Notes under the pieces: generated by a model
The model's input: the letters and a program-made list of their open reading frames with translations, nothing else
What the model was told of the DNA's origin: nothing
The model's database searches: none
Shown here: positions 8,478 to 16,113 of the stretch, one piece after another
How positions within the stretch are numbered: position 1 is the first letter of the stretch
Layout: the number at the start of each line of letters is the position of its first letter
Program-made: the position numbers and the translations under genes
From: Chloroflexi bacterium SZAS-1
GTDB taxonomy: Bacteria > Chloroflexota > Chloroflexia > Chloroflexales > Roseiflexaceae
Assembly (NCBI GenBank): GCA_018266315.1
Contig: JAFEAS010000159.1
Span: 20,967 to 58,298, forward strand
Direction of reading: 5' to 3'
Length of the DNA: 37,332 nt

Positions 8478-9704
8478 ATGCAGTACGACACCAGTCGGAT
8501 GACGAAAGCGGTTCGTGGAAATGCCAATCCACTCGATGATGTCGAACAAAAGTTACGACACACGATTTTCGGGCAAGACCGCGCCATCGAAGCTGTTACA
8601 CGGCTACTTAATCGCGCTCGCTTTGGTTTTTCGGCTGGTAATGTGCGGCGCCCGCGTGCTACATTACTCTTCCTTGGGCCTACCGGCGTTGGCAAAACCG
8701 CCACGGCCCGCCGCCTGGCACAATTGCTTCGGCCCGATGGCGAAGCATTTCTAAAGATCGACTGCTCGTTATTCAGTCAGGGGCACGAAGTTTCGGCGCT
8801 CGTGGGCGCGCCACCCTCATATGTCGGACGCGACCAGAAACCGCTGCTCAATCCAGATATTATTGAGCAAGATAATAGTGTCGTGCTCTTCGATGAAATC
8901 GAAAAAGGCCAGCCCGAACTCTGGAATCTGTTACTCCAGATTATGGAAGATGGTGAGATTTTACTGCTGAATGGCGGGCGGCGCGTTTCATTCCAGAGCA
9001 GTGTTGTCATTCTCACCACCAATGTTGGCGCGAAAGAGATGGTCGACTTCCTCGATCGGCGTACCATTGGTTTTCGCACTGCTCAGAAAGATGTTGAAGC
9101 CACCGGCCAGCAAATTTACCAGATCGGCTTCGAAGCGCTACAACGCGTCTTCCAGCCTGAATGGATTAACCGGCTCGATGAAATCATCGCTTTCCGTCCG
9201 CTATCGAGCGATATTCTACGCGCCGTACTCGACAGGATGCTGAAAGAGGCGAACGAACAATACTTGCGCCACGGCATTAGCCTAGAACTGACCGATGACG
9301 CGAAGGAATACCTGCTGCATAAAGGCTTCGAGCCACGTTTCGGGGCGCGGCCGCTACGCCAGCAGTTGCTGAAGCTGATTGAAGCGCCCCTCGCAGATCT
9401 GCTTGCATCGGGCGGCATTCCCGAGGGCAGCCGCATTCTGGTGGTTTCCTCAGGGGTCGATACCTACGGTCAGGCGCTTGAATTTTTGTTTGAGCCCGCC
9501 CCCGAGCTATTGCAACAAGCACAGGAGCTACGCGCCGCTGAGGTTGGGCGCTCATCCAGCGATGGGCCGCAGCAGCCAAGCGTTGGCCTCTCCACCGATC
9601 GCGGTAATACCATGGAGCATTCGGCCGGGCCAATTGCCTCGCGCGGCCCACGCATTACACCGCGACGCGGGTTTGAGGGCGGTGGCCGTAATAGCACCGA
9701 ATAG
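8478..9704 (+). CDS. single-AAA+-domain Clp/Hsp100 ATPase (ClpC/ClpA D2-like)
   Basis: A 408-residue protein that corresponds to the second ATPase domain of ClpA/B/C plus its D2-small domain. Walker A GPTGVGKT is at 67-74. A pore loop SYVG has Tyr115 where family members have GYVG. Walker B VVLFDE is at 135-140, sensor-1 region ILTTN follows, then the arginine-finger segment NRLDEIIAF, and FEPRFGARPLRQ as sensor 2. The usual Clp N-domain and first ATPase domain are absent. IGF at 197-199 falls where ClpP-partner unfoldases carry the IGL/VGF docking loop, so coupling to ClpP is inferred. The last about 60 residues are a Gly/Ser/Arg-rich disordered tail. The start has GAGG 6 bases upstream. It is not ClpX: there is no zinc-binding domain. 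Confidence 0.82.
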   Translation: MQYDTSRMTKAVRGNANPLDDVEQKLRHTIFGQDRAIEAVTRLLNRARFGFSAGNVRRPRATLLFLGPTGVGKTATARRLAQLLRPDGEAFLKIDCSLFSQGHEVSALVGAPPSYVGRDQKPLLNPDIIEQDNSVVLFDEIEKGQPELWNLLLQIMEDGEILLLNGGRRVSFQSSVVILTTNVGAKEMVDFLDRRTIGFRTAQKDVEATGQQIYQIGFEALQRVFQPEWINRLDEIIAFRPLSSDILRAVLDRMLKEANEQYLRHGISLELTDDAKEYLLHKGFEPRFGARPLRQQLLKLIEAPLADLLASGGIPEGSRILVVSSGVDTYGQALEFLFEPAPELLQQAQELRAAEVGRSSSDGPQQPSVGLSTDRGNTMEHSAGPIASRGPRITPRRGFEGGGRNSTE

Positions 9705-9733
9705 CACCGCAAAAACCAACATACCCTATAAAC

Positions 9734-9762
9734 GAAGCGGCGCTAACTAATAGCGCCGCTTC
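9734..9762. terminator. bidirectional terminator between convergent genes
   Basis: A perfect 12-bp stem (9734-9745 with 9751-9762, core AAGCGGCGCTA) around a 5-base loop, followed by CCGTTTCTCG. It lies between the + strand clp gene and the - strand PfkB gene. Confidence 0.75.
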
Positions 9763-9816
9763 CGTTTCTCGTAGGAATCAGGCCTGCGCTGACCCCAACA
9801 ACTTGTTCACCTCGAC

Positions 9817-10686
9817 TCACCCGGCGCCCTCACCTGATGCTTGTGATGCCACCAGCCTGGCCTGGAGCAAGCCCACTTCGATTCCCCCACGTTCGGGAAT
9901 AGTGCTGATGCCCATGCCTTCGACGCTGAGCGCGGCCACATATGCTGCATAGCGCGCCGCGGCCAGGGCATCTTTGGTTTCACTCAGGCGCACAAACAGT
10001 GTTGCCGCAAACACATCACCCGCGCCGGTTGGGTCGCGCTCGGCTGCAGCAAATGCCGGAATATGGCATGGCTCGCCATTCAGGTATAGGGTCGCCCCGG
10101 CCACGCCGCGTGTAACTGCCACAAGCGGACAATGCTGTGCATAGCTACGGGGCAATTCTTCGTCGCCACGCACATCCTCAATACTAAGCACCAGCGCATC
10201 GATGCGCGCCAGAACCGCCGGTGCTGGTTGCCATGGTGTATAGATCACCGGGCCGGGTAGGGGCACATCCCAGCGCCGCATCCACCCCTGTGGTGTTACG
10301 CCAAGCAGCGAGTGTGGAAATGCAAATACCAGCGCTTCGGGTGTTTCGGCCAGCACCGGGCCAAGATGCACCACCGGCGCAGCACGCCATTCTGCGGGAA
10401 TGGCGCTTAAGGTAATTGGCTCCGAAGCCGTGTGCAATATCTGCTTCCGGCCCTGAGGTGTGTAAATATTTTCGAATGTTGGCGGCGTCGGGGAATCGTG
10501 AAAAGCGAGCTGAATCGATGCAGGCCAGTGAGCTGGGAGGGCTGCCGGGGCCGAGACAATGCCAGCGCGTAACCCCAAGTGATGCGCAGTCAGGGCCGCA
10601 TACAACGATGTGCCGCCTGGGGTCGTCGATCGATCAGGCAGCACATCGCGCGTAATATGGCCGAGCATGAGGTAATCGAGCTTCAT
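9817..10686 (-). CDS. PfkB-family carbohydrate/nucleoside kinase
   Basis: A 289-residue ribokinase-like sugar kinase. The N-terminal glycine-rich PGGTSLYAAL motif forms part of the sugar pocket. The C-terminal DPTGAGDVFAA contains the predicted catalytic base Asp224 and the anion hole. Such enzymes transfer phosphate from ATP to a hydroxymethyl group of sugars or nucleosides; the substrate cannot be read from the sequence, and the protein is slightly short (300-320 is usual). The start is ATG 10686. It is the last gene of the rpmH-rnpA-yidC-jag run on the minus strand. An 8-bp hairpin (10710-10717 with 10728-10735) in the 64-base gap after jag may partly separate their transcription. Confidence 0.82.
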   Translation of the reverse strand: MKLDYLMLGHITRDVLPDRSTTPGGTSLYAALTAHHLGLRAGIVSAPAALPAHWPASIQLAFHDSPTPPTFENIYTPQGRKQILHTASEPITLSAIPAEWRAAPVVHLGPVLAETPEALVFAFPHSLLGVTPQGWMRRWDVPLPGPVIYTPWQPAPAVLARIDALVLSIEDVRGDEELPRSYAQHCPLVAVTRGVAGATLYLNGEPCHIPAFAAAERDPTGAGDVFAATLFVRLSETKDALAAARYAAYVAALSVEGMGISTIPERGGIEVGLLQARLVASQASGEGAG

Positions 10687-10750
10687 TGGTCGTTATCCAC
10701 TGCCAAACAGGTCGTCGTTGTATCTACCGACGACCAAACCGCTGCGAAGG

Positions 10751-11437
10751 TTACTGTTTGGCCGGGTAGATAACAACTTTACGACTCTCACCCTCGCCGC
10801 TACTTTCAGTATAGACCGTTGGATCAGGGCGTAAGGCCAGGTGTACAATCCGGCGCTCGTAGGCCCCCATTGGCTCAAGCGTCAGCGGGCGACCGCTCTG
10901 GCGCACTCGTTCGGCCATACGGCGGGCCAGGCCCTCAAGCGATTCCTGGCGACGCTGACGGTAGTTACCTACATCAACCACAACCTGCGGCCACTTCTGC
11001 ACTTTACGGCTTACCAGCAGGTTCACCATAAACTGTACCGACCGCAGCGTTTCGCCACGTCGGCCAATCAATAGGCCCATCGCCTCTTCATCAGCGCCTT
11101 CAACATGCAGGGTAATAGTTTCCTCTGGCTCGCCACGCTGGCCTGGCACGGTGCTGCGCACCGCCGTTACATAGCCGTGAATATCCATTCGCTCCAGGAT
11201 GTCTTCGAGAATACGCCTGGCAATCTGGTCAACTCCACTGCCGGAAGCAGTGCTAGCCGACTCAGCCTCAGCCTCCTCTTCATCATCAACTGAAGTGACG
11301 CGCACAAGCGCTTCTTCTTCATCGCTGCCAGCCTCCAGCACCTCGATCGCGACCTCGTCACGATCTTTACCAAGCTGGGCCAGCGCTAGCTGTATCGCTT
11401 CAGCGACGGTTCTCGCGCTGATCTCAATGCTCTTCAT
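10751..11437 (-). CDS. jag: Jag/KhpB RNA-binding protein
   Basis: A 228-residue RNA-binding protein of the SpoIIIJ-associated (Jag, KhpB) family. The parts are the N-terminal Jag_N domain (MKSIEISARTVAEAIQLALAQLG, about 1-50), an acidic Ser/Glu linker (about 55-85), a KH domain with GLLIGRRGETLRSVQFMVN, and a C-terminal R3H domain (EPMGAYERRIVHLAL). It binds RNA and is linked to cell-envelope and division control in other bacteria. The start ATG 11437 is preceded by GAGGA; a start 14 codons upstream would overlap yidC and lacks the Jag_N boundary. Its place directly after yidC is the conserved bacterial arrangement. Confidence 0.92.
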   Translation of the reverse strand: MKSIEISARTVAEAIQLALAQLGKDRDEVAIEVLEAGSDEEEALVRVTSVDDEEEAEAESASTASGSGVDQIARRILEDILERMDIHGYVTAVRSTVPGQRGEPEETITLHVEGADEEAMGLLIGRRGETLRSVQFMVNLLVSRKVQKWPQVVVDVGNYRQRRQESLEGLARRMAERVRQSGRPLTLEPMGAYERRIVHLALRPDPTVYTESSGEGESRKVVIYPAKQ

Positions 11438-11475
11438 AGATTCCTCATCGTGTGTTACACGTTGTGCAGCAATAC

Positions 11476-12498
11476 TCAACGGCGCGCTTTCCGCTGACGC
11501 TGATTGTCTTGTTCCAGTTGTCGGCGCGCTTCGTTAATTGCCTGCTCGGTTGGCTGGTCGCTCTCAGTAATATCGGGAGCATTGCTTGTGCCGCTTGGCT
11601 CAGTCAGCGGGCGCAGCACATCCCAAAAGCCCACCTTCTCCGCAGCAGGAGCCTCTGTTGCGACCGGGGCCGAACTTACCGATGATGTAGCGGGCAATGG
11701 TGTGGCTGGCGGCAATAGCCCGCCGGTAGTGGGCAAAAACTTCAAATAATTTGCAAGCGAACCCCAGCCCGAAATGACATATTGCTGGATCATCGAGAGA
11801 ACGCTACCAATCACCCAATACAATACTGCGCCAGCTGGGAACGTGAAGCCTAGATAGCCAAACATCAGCGGCAGAATCAGCATCGACTGCGTCATCGCCT
11901 TCTGCTGTGGATCCTGTACGCGCGGGGTAGCCATGAGCTGCACAACCAGCTGGAAGATCACTGAAAGCACGCCCAGGACATAGAAGGGATCGGGCTTACC
12001 AAGGTCGGGAATCCACAAAAAGCCACCGCGTAATAACGATTCGCCCACGGTGCCAAGGCCAGCGACATTAAAGCCATTATCCCCTAGCACCTTCACCATT
12101 GCGCCAACGGCGTGACCTGCAGGCGACGATTGCGTGAGATGCAGTACAGCTTGATAGACACCGATAAAAATTGGGAATTGCAGCAACATGGGCAAACATC
12201 CGCCAGCCGGGTTCACTTTGTATTCCCGGTACAGCTTCATGGTCTCTTCAGTAAGTTTTTGTTGATCTTTGCCGTATTTGCGTTGCAATTCTTTTAGCTG
12301 GGGCTGCAATTCTTGCATTCTGCGCGTCGATTGCAGTGATTTCAGGGTGAGGGGCAAAATGATCAGACGTGCCAGAATGGTGAAGAGAATAATTGCTAAA
12401 CCAGCAGCACCTGGTATTTGCGCACTGTTAAACCATGTATAGAATGTGAGGAGCACATTTTCGAGGAAACCAACGAAGATCGACCAGATATTACCCAT
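11476..12498 (-). CDS. yidC: membrane protein insertase YidC/Oxa1
   Basis: A 340-residue inner-membrane insertase that places membrane proteins in the bilayer, with or without SecYEG. It is the short Gram-positive/Oxa1 type without a large periplasmic domain. The transmembrane helix with the conserved groove arginine (ILARLIILPL, Arg44) is followed by the charged cytoplasmic hairpin (KSLQSTRRMQELQPQLKELQRKYG) and by NPAGGCLPMLLQFPIFIGVYQAV. Later hydrophobic segments surround FQLVVQLMATPRVQ and LILPLMFGYLGFTFPAGAVLYW. The tail is Pro/Ala-rich, then basic. The start ATG 12498 follows rnpA by 18 bases; yidD, often between them, is missing here. Confidence 0.95.
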   Translation of the reverse strand: MGNIWSIFVGFLENVLLTFYTWFNSAQIPGAAGLAIILFTILARLIILPLTLKSLQSTRRMQELQPQLKELQRKYGKDQQKLTEETMKLYREYKVNPAGGCLPMLLQFPIFIGVYQAVLHLTQSSPAGHAVGAMVKVLGDNGFNVAGLGTVGESLLRGGFLWIPDLGKPDPFYVLGVLSVIFQLVVQLMATPRVQDPQQKAMTQSMLILPLMFGYLGFTFPAGAVLYWVIGSVLSMIQQYVISGWGSLANYLKFLPTTGGLLPPATPLPATSSVSSAPVATEAPAAEKVGFWDVLRPLTEPSGTSNAPDITESDQPTEQAINEARRQLEQDNQRQRKARR

Positions 12499-12516
12499 GA
12501 TTGGTAACCCTTTGTG

Positions 12517-12876
12517 TTAACCACCGGCTGGGTGGAATTCGCGCCAGAGGCCAGCGCGACGTAGGAGTTGCTCGACGGTTGCCTGTAGCTCAGGAAATGC
12601 CACCGTTGCCACGGCTGTGGATCGCACGACAAAAACAAGATCCCAGCCGGGTACAATATGTAGGTAGGCTAAGCGTACTACTTCGCGTAAGCGACGCCGC
12701 GCCCGATTGCGCTGTACGGCGTTCCCAATACGCTTGCCAGCAATAAACCCGCAACGGCTACCCTGGCGGCGATTACTGACGGCATTAAGCGCAACGAGCG
12801 AACTACTCCAGCTACGGCCTTCGCGCCGCGCGCGCTGAAATTGCTCGGGGCGGCGCAAGCGATAGGCGCGCTTCAT
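12517..12876 (-). CDS. rnpA: ribonuclease P protein component
   Basis: A 119-residue basic protein that assists the RNase P RNA in cutting 5' leaders from tRNA precursors. It has the N-terminal MKRAYRLRRPEQFQRARREGR and the family signature RNRARRRLREVVR in the middle. The start is at ATG 12876, where family similarity begins; a frame 14 codons longer runs into the repeat-rich spacer. No strong ribosome-binding site precedes it. Position between rpmH and yidC is the universal arrangement. Confidence 0.93.
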   Translation of the reverse strand: MKRAYRLRRPEQFQRARREGRSWSSSLVALNAVSNRRQGSRCGFIAGKRIGNAVQRNRARRRLREVVRLAYLHIVPGWDLVFVVRSTAVATVAFPELQATVEQLLRRAGLWREFHPAGG

Positions 12877-12879
12877 ATA

Positions 12880-12958
12880 CAAAAAACCCAGAACCCAGAA
12901 CCAAGAACCATTCTGCATGCACGCGTCCCAGATTCTTGGTTCGTTGTTCCTGGTTCTT
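12880..12958. repeat. short AGAACC-type repeats in the rnpA-rpmH spacer
   Basis: The spacer contains AGAACCC, AGAACC and AAGAACC in tandem (about 12890-12910), then TTCTTGGTT and CTGGTTCTT in the opposite sense (about 12932-12958). AACCAAGAA and TTCTTGGTT can pair as a 9-bp stem. On the transcribed minus strand this sits between rpmH and rnpA. Function unknown. Confidence 0.5.
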
Positions 12959-12963
12959 TTACC

Positions 12964-13137
12964 CTAGCGATGCCCGCGACGAATTTCGCGGCGCTCGTTG
13001 CTGACGGTCAATCGCCAGCGACCACGCAAACGGCGGCGCTTCAGCACCGCGCGGCCATCCTTGGTCGCCATACGATCAAGAAACCCATGCTTACGACGAC
13101 GGGGAATGCGTTTTGGTTGCCAGGTTCGCTTTGGCAT
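12964..13137 (-). CDS. rpmH: 50S ribosomal protein L34
   Basis: A 57-residue, very basic protein starting [20 protein letters not shown], the L34 signature; family members are 44-50 residues, so this one is slightly extended at the C-terminus ([11 protein letters not shown]). The start is ATG 13137 with GAGGT just upstream; the open frame further upstream is not L34-like. It is first in the rpmH-rnpA-yidC-jag operon. dnaA is not the next gene upstream, unlike many genomes, so this window does not mark the replication origin directly. Confidence 0.95.
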   Translation of the reverse strand: MPKRTWQPKRIPRRRKHGFLDRMATKDGRAVLKRRRLRGRWRLTVSNERREIRRGHR

Positions 13138-13301
13138 TGTATACCTCGTGCCTACCCGGCGCTTTACCAGGCAGGAATATGCATCTTCGAAAACCAGTGT
13201 TTCACAATTGCAAAACACACATTAGGCGCCATTATACAAAGGAACAGAGCGGGATGTCAAATCGTTTGGAAGCATTACAAAGGCACAGCACGGCTCAGGT
13301 A

Positions 13302-13363
13302 CAACCCCGGGCACTCGTGAGCCGGGGCTAACAGACGCTAGAGGCATCCATTAACCCCGGCTC
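13302..13363 (-). terminator. GC-rich alternative hairpins downstream of the S1 gene
   Basis: Between the S1-protein stop and rpmH there are three complementary blocks. On the + strand they are CCCCGG (about 13303-13308), GAGCCGGGG (13319-13327) and CCCCGGCTC (13355-13363). The last two form a 9-bp stem; the middle block can instead pair with the first. No clear T-run follows on the minus strand, so this is either a factor-assisted terminator or an attenuator-like structure ahead of rpmH. Confidence 0.5.
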
Positions 13364-13383
13364 GCATCCCACGTTAGCAGTGC

Positions 13384-15015
13384 TTATTCGTCGTCGCTCA
13401 TTTGCTGAAGCGTGCGGCGAATTGCATCACGCTGGCGCCGTGAATAACGCTCTTCGTAATCTTCTTCGTCTTCATCGGCGCGCCGCTTACGGTCACGCTT
13501 GTTCACGTTGCCGAATTTCGACAGCAAATCTTCGATGGTCGCATCACCGCTGAAGCTCTCTTCGGGTTCTTCAGTCGAGCTGTAAACCTCGGGGGCGCGC
13601 GGTGCTTCGTCACGCTCACGGCGCGGGCCACGCGGGGCGCGGTCGTCGCGGCGCGGGCGATCTTCGCGCGGCTCACGCGGCTCGCGTGGTTCGCTTGGCG
13701 CTGGCTGCTCGCGCGGGCGATCTTCCAGCCGCATCGACAGGCTGATACGTTTGCTGCCCGAGTCGATATCGAGCACGCGCACCTTCACCGTATCGCCAAC
13801 CTTTACGGCATCCTCAACCTTCGCAACGCGCTGATCGGAAAGCTCGGAAATATGGACGAGGCCATCGCGCCCAACACCAATGTCGACGAATGCGCCAAAT
13901 GGTGCCAGGCCGCTAATGGTGCCTTCGACGATCTGGCCCTTCTCAAGCTGGGCGAGGCGCTGGCCGCGCTGGGCGCGGCGCAGGCTCAGGCTAATGCGCG
14001 TGCCATCGGCGTCGACTTCGAGAACCTTAAAGGTGTAGGTTTGCCCAACCGTCACGGCGTCTTCGGCCTTCTCGATGCGACCCTCAGCCAGCTCGGATAC
14101 ATGCACCAGGCCATCTTTGCCCACGCCAATGTCGACGAACACACCAAATGGCGCAATGCCCGTCACGGTGCCTTCAATATTATCGCCAACCCGCAGCTCA
14201 GACAAAGCCTCGCGGTTAAGCTCAGGCTTCTTGCGCGCGCGCTCGCGCGGCTGGTTGCCCCGCTCTTTCGAGCGCATAGTGAGGCTAATGCGGCGGCCAT
14301 CGGGCTCGACGCTCTTGACACGCACCTTCACGGTGTCGCCAATTTGCACCACATCGCTGGGCGAGTCGATGCGCGTATCGCTCATTTCCGAGATATGCAC
14401 CAGGCCATCGCGCCCGACGCCAATATCAACGAAGATGCCGTACAGCGCGATCGAGGTCACACGGCCTTCTAGCTCCATGCCTGGCTCAAGGTCTTTCACC
14501 CGGCGCGGTTTGCCGCTCTCGTCTTCAGCAACGGGCGTATAGCTCGCCCCTTCGGTTTCGGCAGCCGGGGCATCCGCAGCAGACGCATCGCTGGTGGCCT
14601 CAGTCGCTGGCGTCTCGCTGGCCGCTTCAACGGCAGACTCCACCTCAGCGACTGGCGTCTCGCTGTCTGCCTTAGCATCAGATGCGTCGCTGGCGGTGTC
14701 AGCAACAGGTACTTCCGCAACCTCGCCAGTAACTTCAGTGGCTGAGGCTCCAGCTGTTGCAGCTACTGCCGTAGGCTCATCGCCCACGACAGGCACCTCT
14801 TCCACTGCAGCGCCCTCGGCCTCAGCAGAGGGCGTCGCGACCGCCTGTGTTGCCTCGGCAGCCAGCGCTACAGCGGCTGGCTCTGCCGATTCTGGCTGTT
14901 GCTCCACAGCCGGCTGCTGCTTCGAGTCTTCGGTATCGGCAACCGCAGTCGCGGCGCTCACCAAATCATCAAGCAGTTCGTTCCGCTCCTCGTCGGGGCG
15001 CTCCTGATCGGTCAT
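13384..15015 (-). CDS. S1 RNA-binding domain protein (ribosomal protein S1-like)
   Basis: A 543-residue protein with three S1 domains at about 175-248, 272-345 and 356-427. Each has the pattern G..EG.V..I...G.FVDIGVG.DGLVH.SE. The first about 170 residues are Ala/Glu/Thr/Ser-rich, acidic and probably disordered. The tail is rich in Arg, Glu and Pro with REP repeats, then ends acidic (DDE). It is probably a ribosome-associated mRNA-binding protein; three domains are fewer than the six of E. coli RpsA. The start ATG 15015 has AGGAGG about 10 bases upstream; a longer frame has no better site. A 137-codon and a 206-codon frame on the other strand are shadows caused by its biased codons. Confidence 0.87.
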   Translation of the reverse strand: MTDQERPDEERNELLDDLVSAATAVADTEDSKQQPAVEQQPESAEPAAVALAAEATQAVATPSAEAEGAAVEEVPVVGDEPTAVAATAGASATEVTGEVAEVPVADTASDASDAKADSETPVAEVESAVEAASETPATEATSDASAADAPAAETEGASYTPVAEDESGKPRRVKDLEPGMELEGRVTSIALYGIFVDIGVGRDGLVHISEMSDTRIDSPSDVVQIGDTVKVRVKSVEPDGRRISLTMRSKERGNQPRERARKKPELNREALSELRVGDNIEGTVTGIAPFGVFVDIGVGKDGLVHVSELAEGRIEKAEDAVTVGQTYTFKVLEVDADGTRISLSLRRAQRGQRLAQLEKGQIVEGTISGLAPFGAFVDIGVGRDGLVHISELSDQRVAKVEDAVKVGDTVKVRVLDIDSGSKRISLSMRLEDRPREQPAPSEPREPREPREDRPRRDDRAPRGPRRERDEAPRAPEVYSSTEEPEESFSGDATIEDLLSKFGNVNKRDRKRRADEDEEDYEERYSRRQRDAIRRTLQQMSDDE

Positions 15016-15111
15016 GACCAACAATCCTCCTGATAGGTGTTCCAACAGTCCCTACGGGCTTTCTATGACACGCACCTACGCAACATTGTGAATAGGTACG
15101 ATGTTTCCAGC

Positions 15112-16017
15112 TTATCGGCCAAGCTCTGAACGTACCAGCTCGGCCAGCCCACCTTCCTGAATATCTTCCAGGCGGTGATAGTGGCCCTTCAAATGATACG
15201 CAAGTTGCCGGGCCAACCCACGCTCGAAAATTGGATGTTCAGTATCGATAACCACCGAGCGAATCGATTGGGTAGCCACAAATTCTGCCAGTGCATAGCA
15301 TTCGGCTTGCGGCGGCAGGTCGCCCATCGATACATTTGCCTGGCCATCGGTAAGCAATACCATCAGCGGAATGACTTCGGGGTCGCGCTTGCGCGCACGC
15401 TCAAGCACTTCGTACCCCAGCAACAAGCCGCGCGAAAGCGGTGTTTTCCCGCCGGTTGGCATGGTTTGCAAATATTTCTGAGCCAGCTCGATGCTATTGG
15501 TTAATGGCAATAAAAGCGTTGCGTAATCGCGCTGAAACGATACAAGCCCAACCTGATCACGGCGTTGGTACGCATCGCGCAGGAGCGAGAGCACGGCCGC
15601 TTTGGTGGCGCGCATGCGCTCGTCGGCGGCCATACTCCAGCTCGCATCGACCACGAAACAGACAGCATTGCGCGTTTTGCGCACCCGAACCTTCTGACGT
15701 AAGTCGCTCCGCCGTAGGATCACCTGGCGCTCCGCACGCGCCGACGTTCCTACGTGGGTGTTGCGCCGCTGCCGCTGGTATATTGCGGCTTCGCGCAAGG
15801 TTGCATCGAGTGCGAGATCAGTTACACGCTTTGCGCGTCGGCTCGACACGTACCGGCCACTTTTCCGATTGACTTTTGTGCGGCTCCGCTTGCCAGCCGC
15901 CCGGCGTGCCATACGGTCGCGCTGGCCTTCCAGCTTACGCGCCTTGAATGCCGATGTCGACTTTACAATCTTTTCGCCGCTACCCTTATGCTGGCTTGAC
16001 TGATCGCCATCAGCCAT
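15112..16017 (-). CDS. VWA-domain subunit of Mg/Co chelatase (ChlD/BchD-like C-terminal half)
   Basis: Counted from ATG 16017, 301 residues: a basic linker (KARKLEGQRDRMARRAAGKRSR region) and a von Willebrand A domain from about 115. The metal-ion-dependent adhesion site DASWSMAA (DxSxS) opens the domain, GGKTPLSRGL and LLTDGQANVSMGD follow. These match the C-terminal half of chelatase subunit D, which works with the AAA+ subunit and a large catalytic subunit to insert metal into a tetrapyrrole. No ribosome-binding site precedes ATG 16017. Its frame is open without a stop upstream through 28 further codons into the A9 tract at the end of the upstream AAA+ gene, so it is probably expressed as a fusion by -1 frameshifting. 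The large subunit (CobN/BchH) is not in the window. Confidence 0.85.
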   Translation of the reverse strand: MADGDQSSQHKGSGEKIVKSTSAFKARKLEGQRDRMARRAAGKRSRTKVNRKSGRYVSSRRAKRVTDLALDATLREAAIYQRQRRNTHVGTSARAERQVILRRSDLRQKVRVRKTRNAVCFVVDASWSMAADERMRATKAAVLSLLRDAYQRRDQVGLVSFQRDYATLLLPLTNSIELAQKYLQTMPTGGKTPLSRGLLLGYEVLERARKRDPEVIPLMVLLTDGQANVSMGDLPPQAECYALAEFVATQSIRSVVIDTEHPIFERGLARQLAYHLKGHYHRLEDIQEGGLAELVRSELGR

Positions 16018-16048
16018 ATGCGCCGAAGCACTGGGCGAAGTCCCTTCC

Positions 16049-16113
16049 TGAGCGTCAGCGGTGCGTTCTTCTTCACCGCCAACCTGCTGCTCAGTTACGG
16101 ATGCTTTTTTTTT
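16049..16113 (-). promoter_or_regulatory. probable programmed -1 frameshift site (A AAA AAG plus stem-loop)
   Basis: Near the 3' end of the AAA+ gene the minus strand has nine A residues (T9 on +, 16105-16113) followed by G. In the gene's own frame the codons are GTA AAA AAA AAG CAT CCG TAA. The heptamer A AAA AAG (16104-16110) is the same slippery site used by E. coli dnaX. A -1 slip leads into ASVTEQQVGGEEE and the VWA frame with no stop. Downstream, GTTGGCGGT (16083-16075) pairs with ACCGCTGAC (16062-16054) as a 9-bp stem with two wobble pairs, extended by TGAGC/GCTCA (16093-16089 with 16053-16049). The fused product would have 691 residues, the usual size of ChlD. Slippage by RNA polymerase on A9 is the alternative mechanism. 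Confidence 0.75.

Noticed and set aside
12959..13138. replication origin next to rpmH
   Set aside because: No dnaA gene and no cluster of DnaA boxes was seen near rpmH in this window.
13852..14472. 206-codon + strand frame inside the S1-protein gene
   Set aside because: Its apparent repeats (ANVDEHTKW and similar) are mirror images of the three S1 domains on the coding strand.
16018..16094. sequencing error or pseudogene as the explanation of the chelatase frame break
   Set aside because: Not fully excluded, but the exact dnaX heptamer, the downstream stem, the open joining frame and known chlD frameshifting make regulated recoding the better reading.
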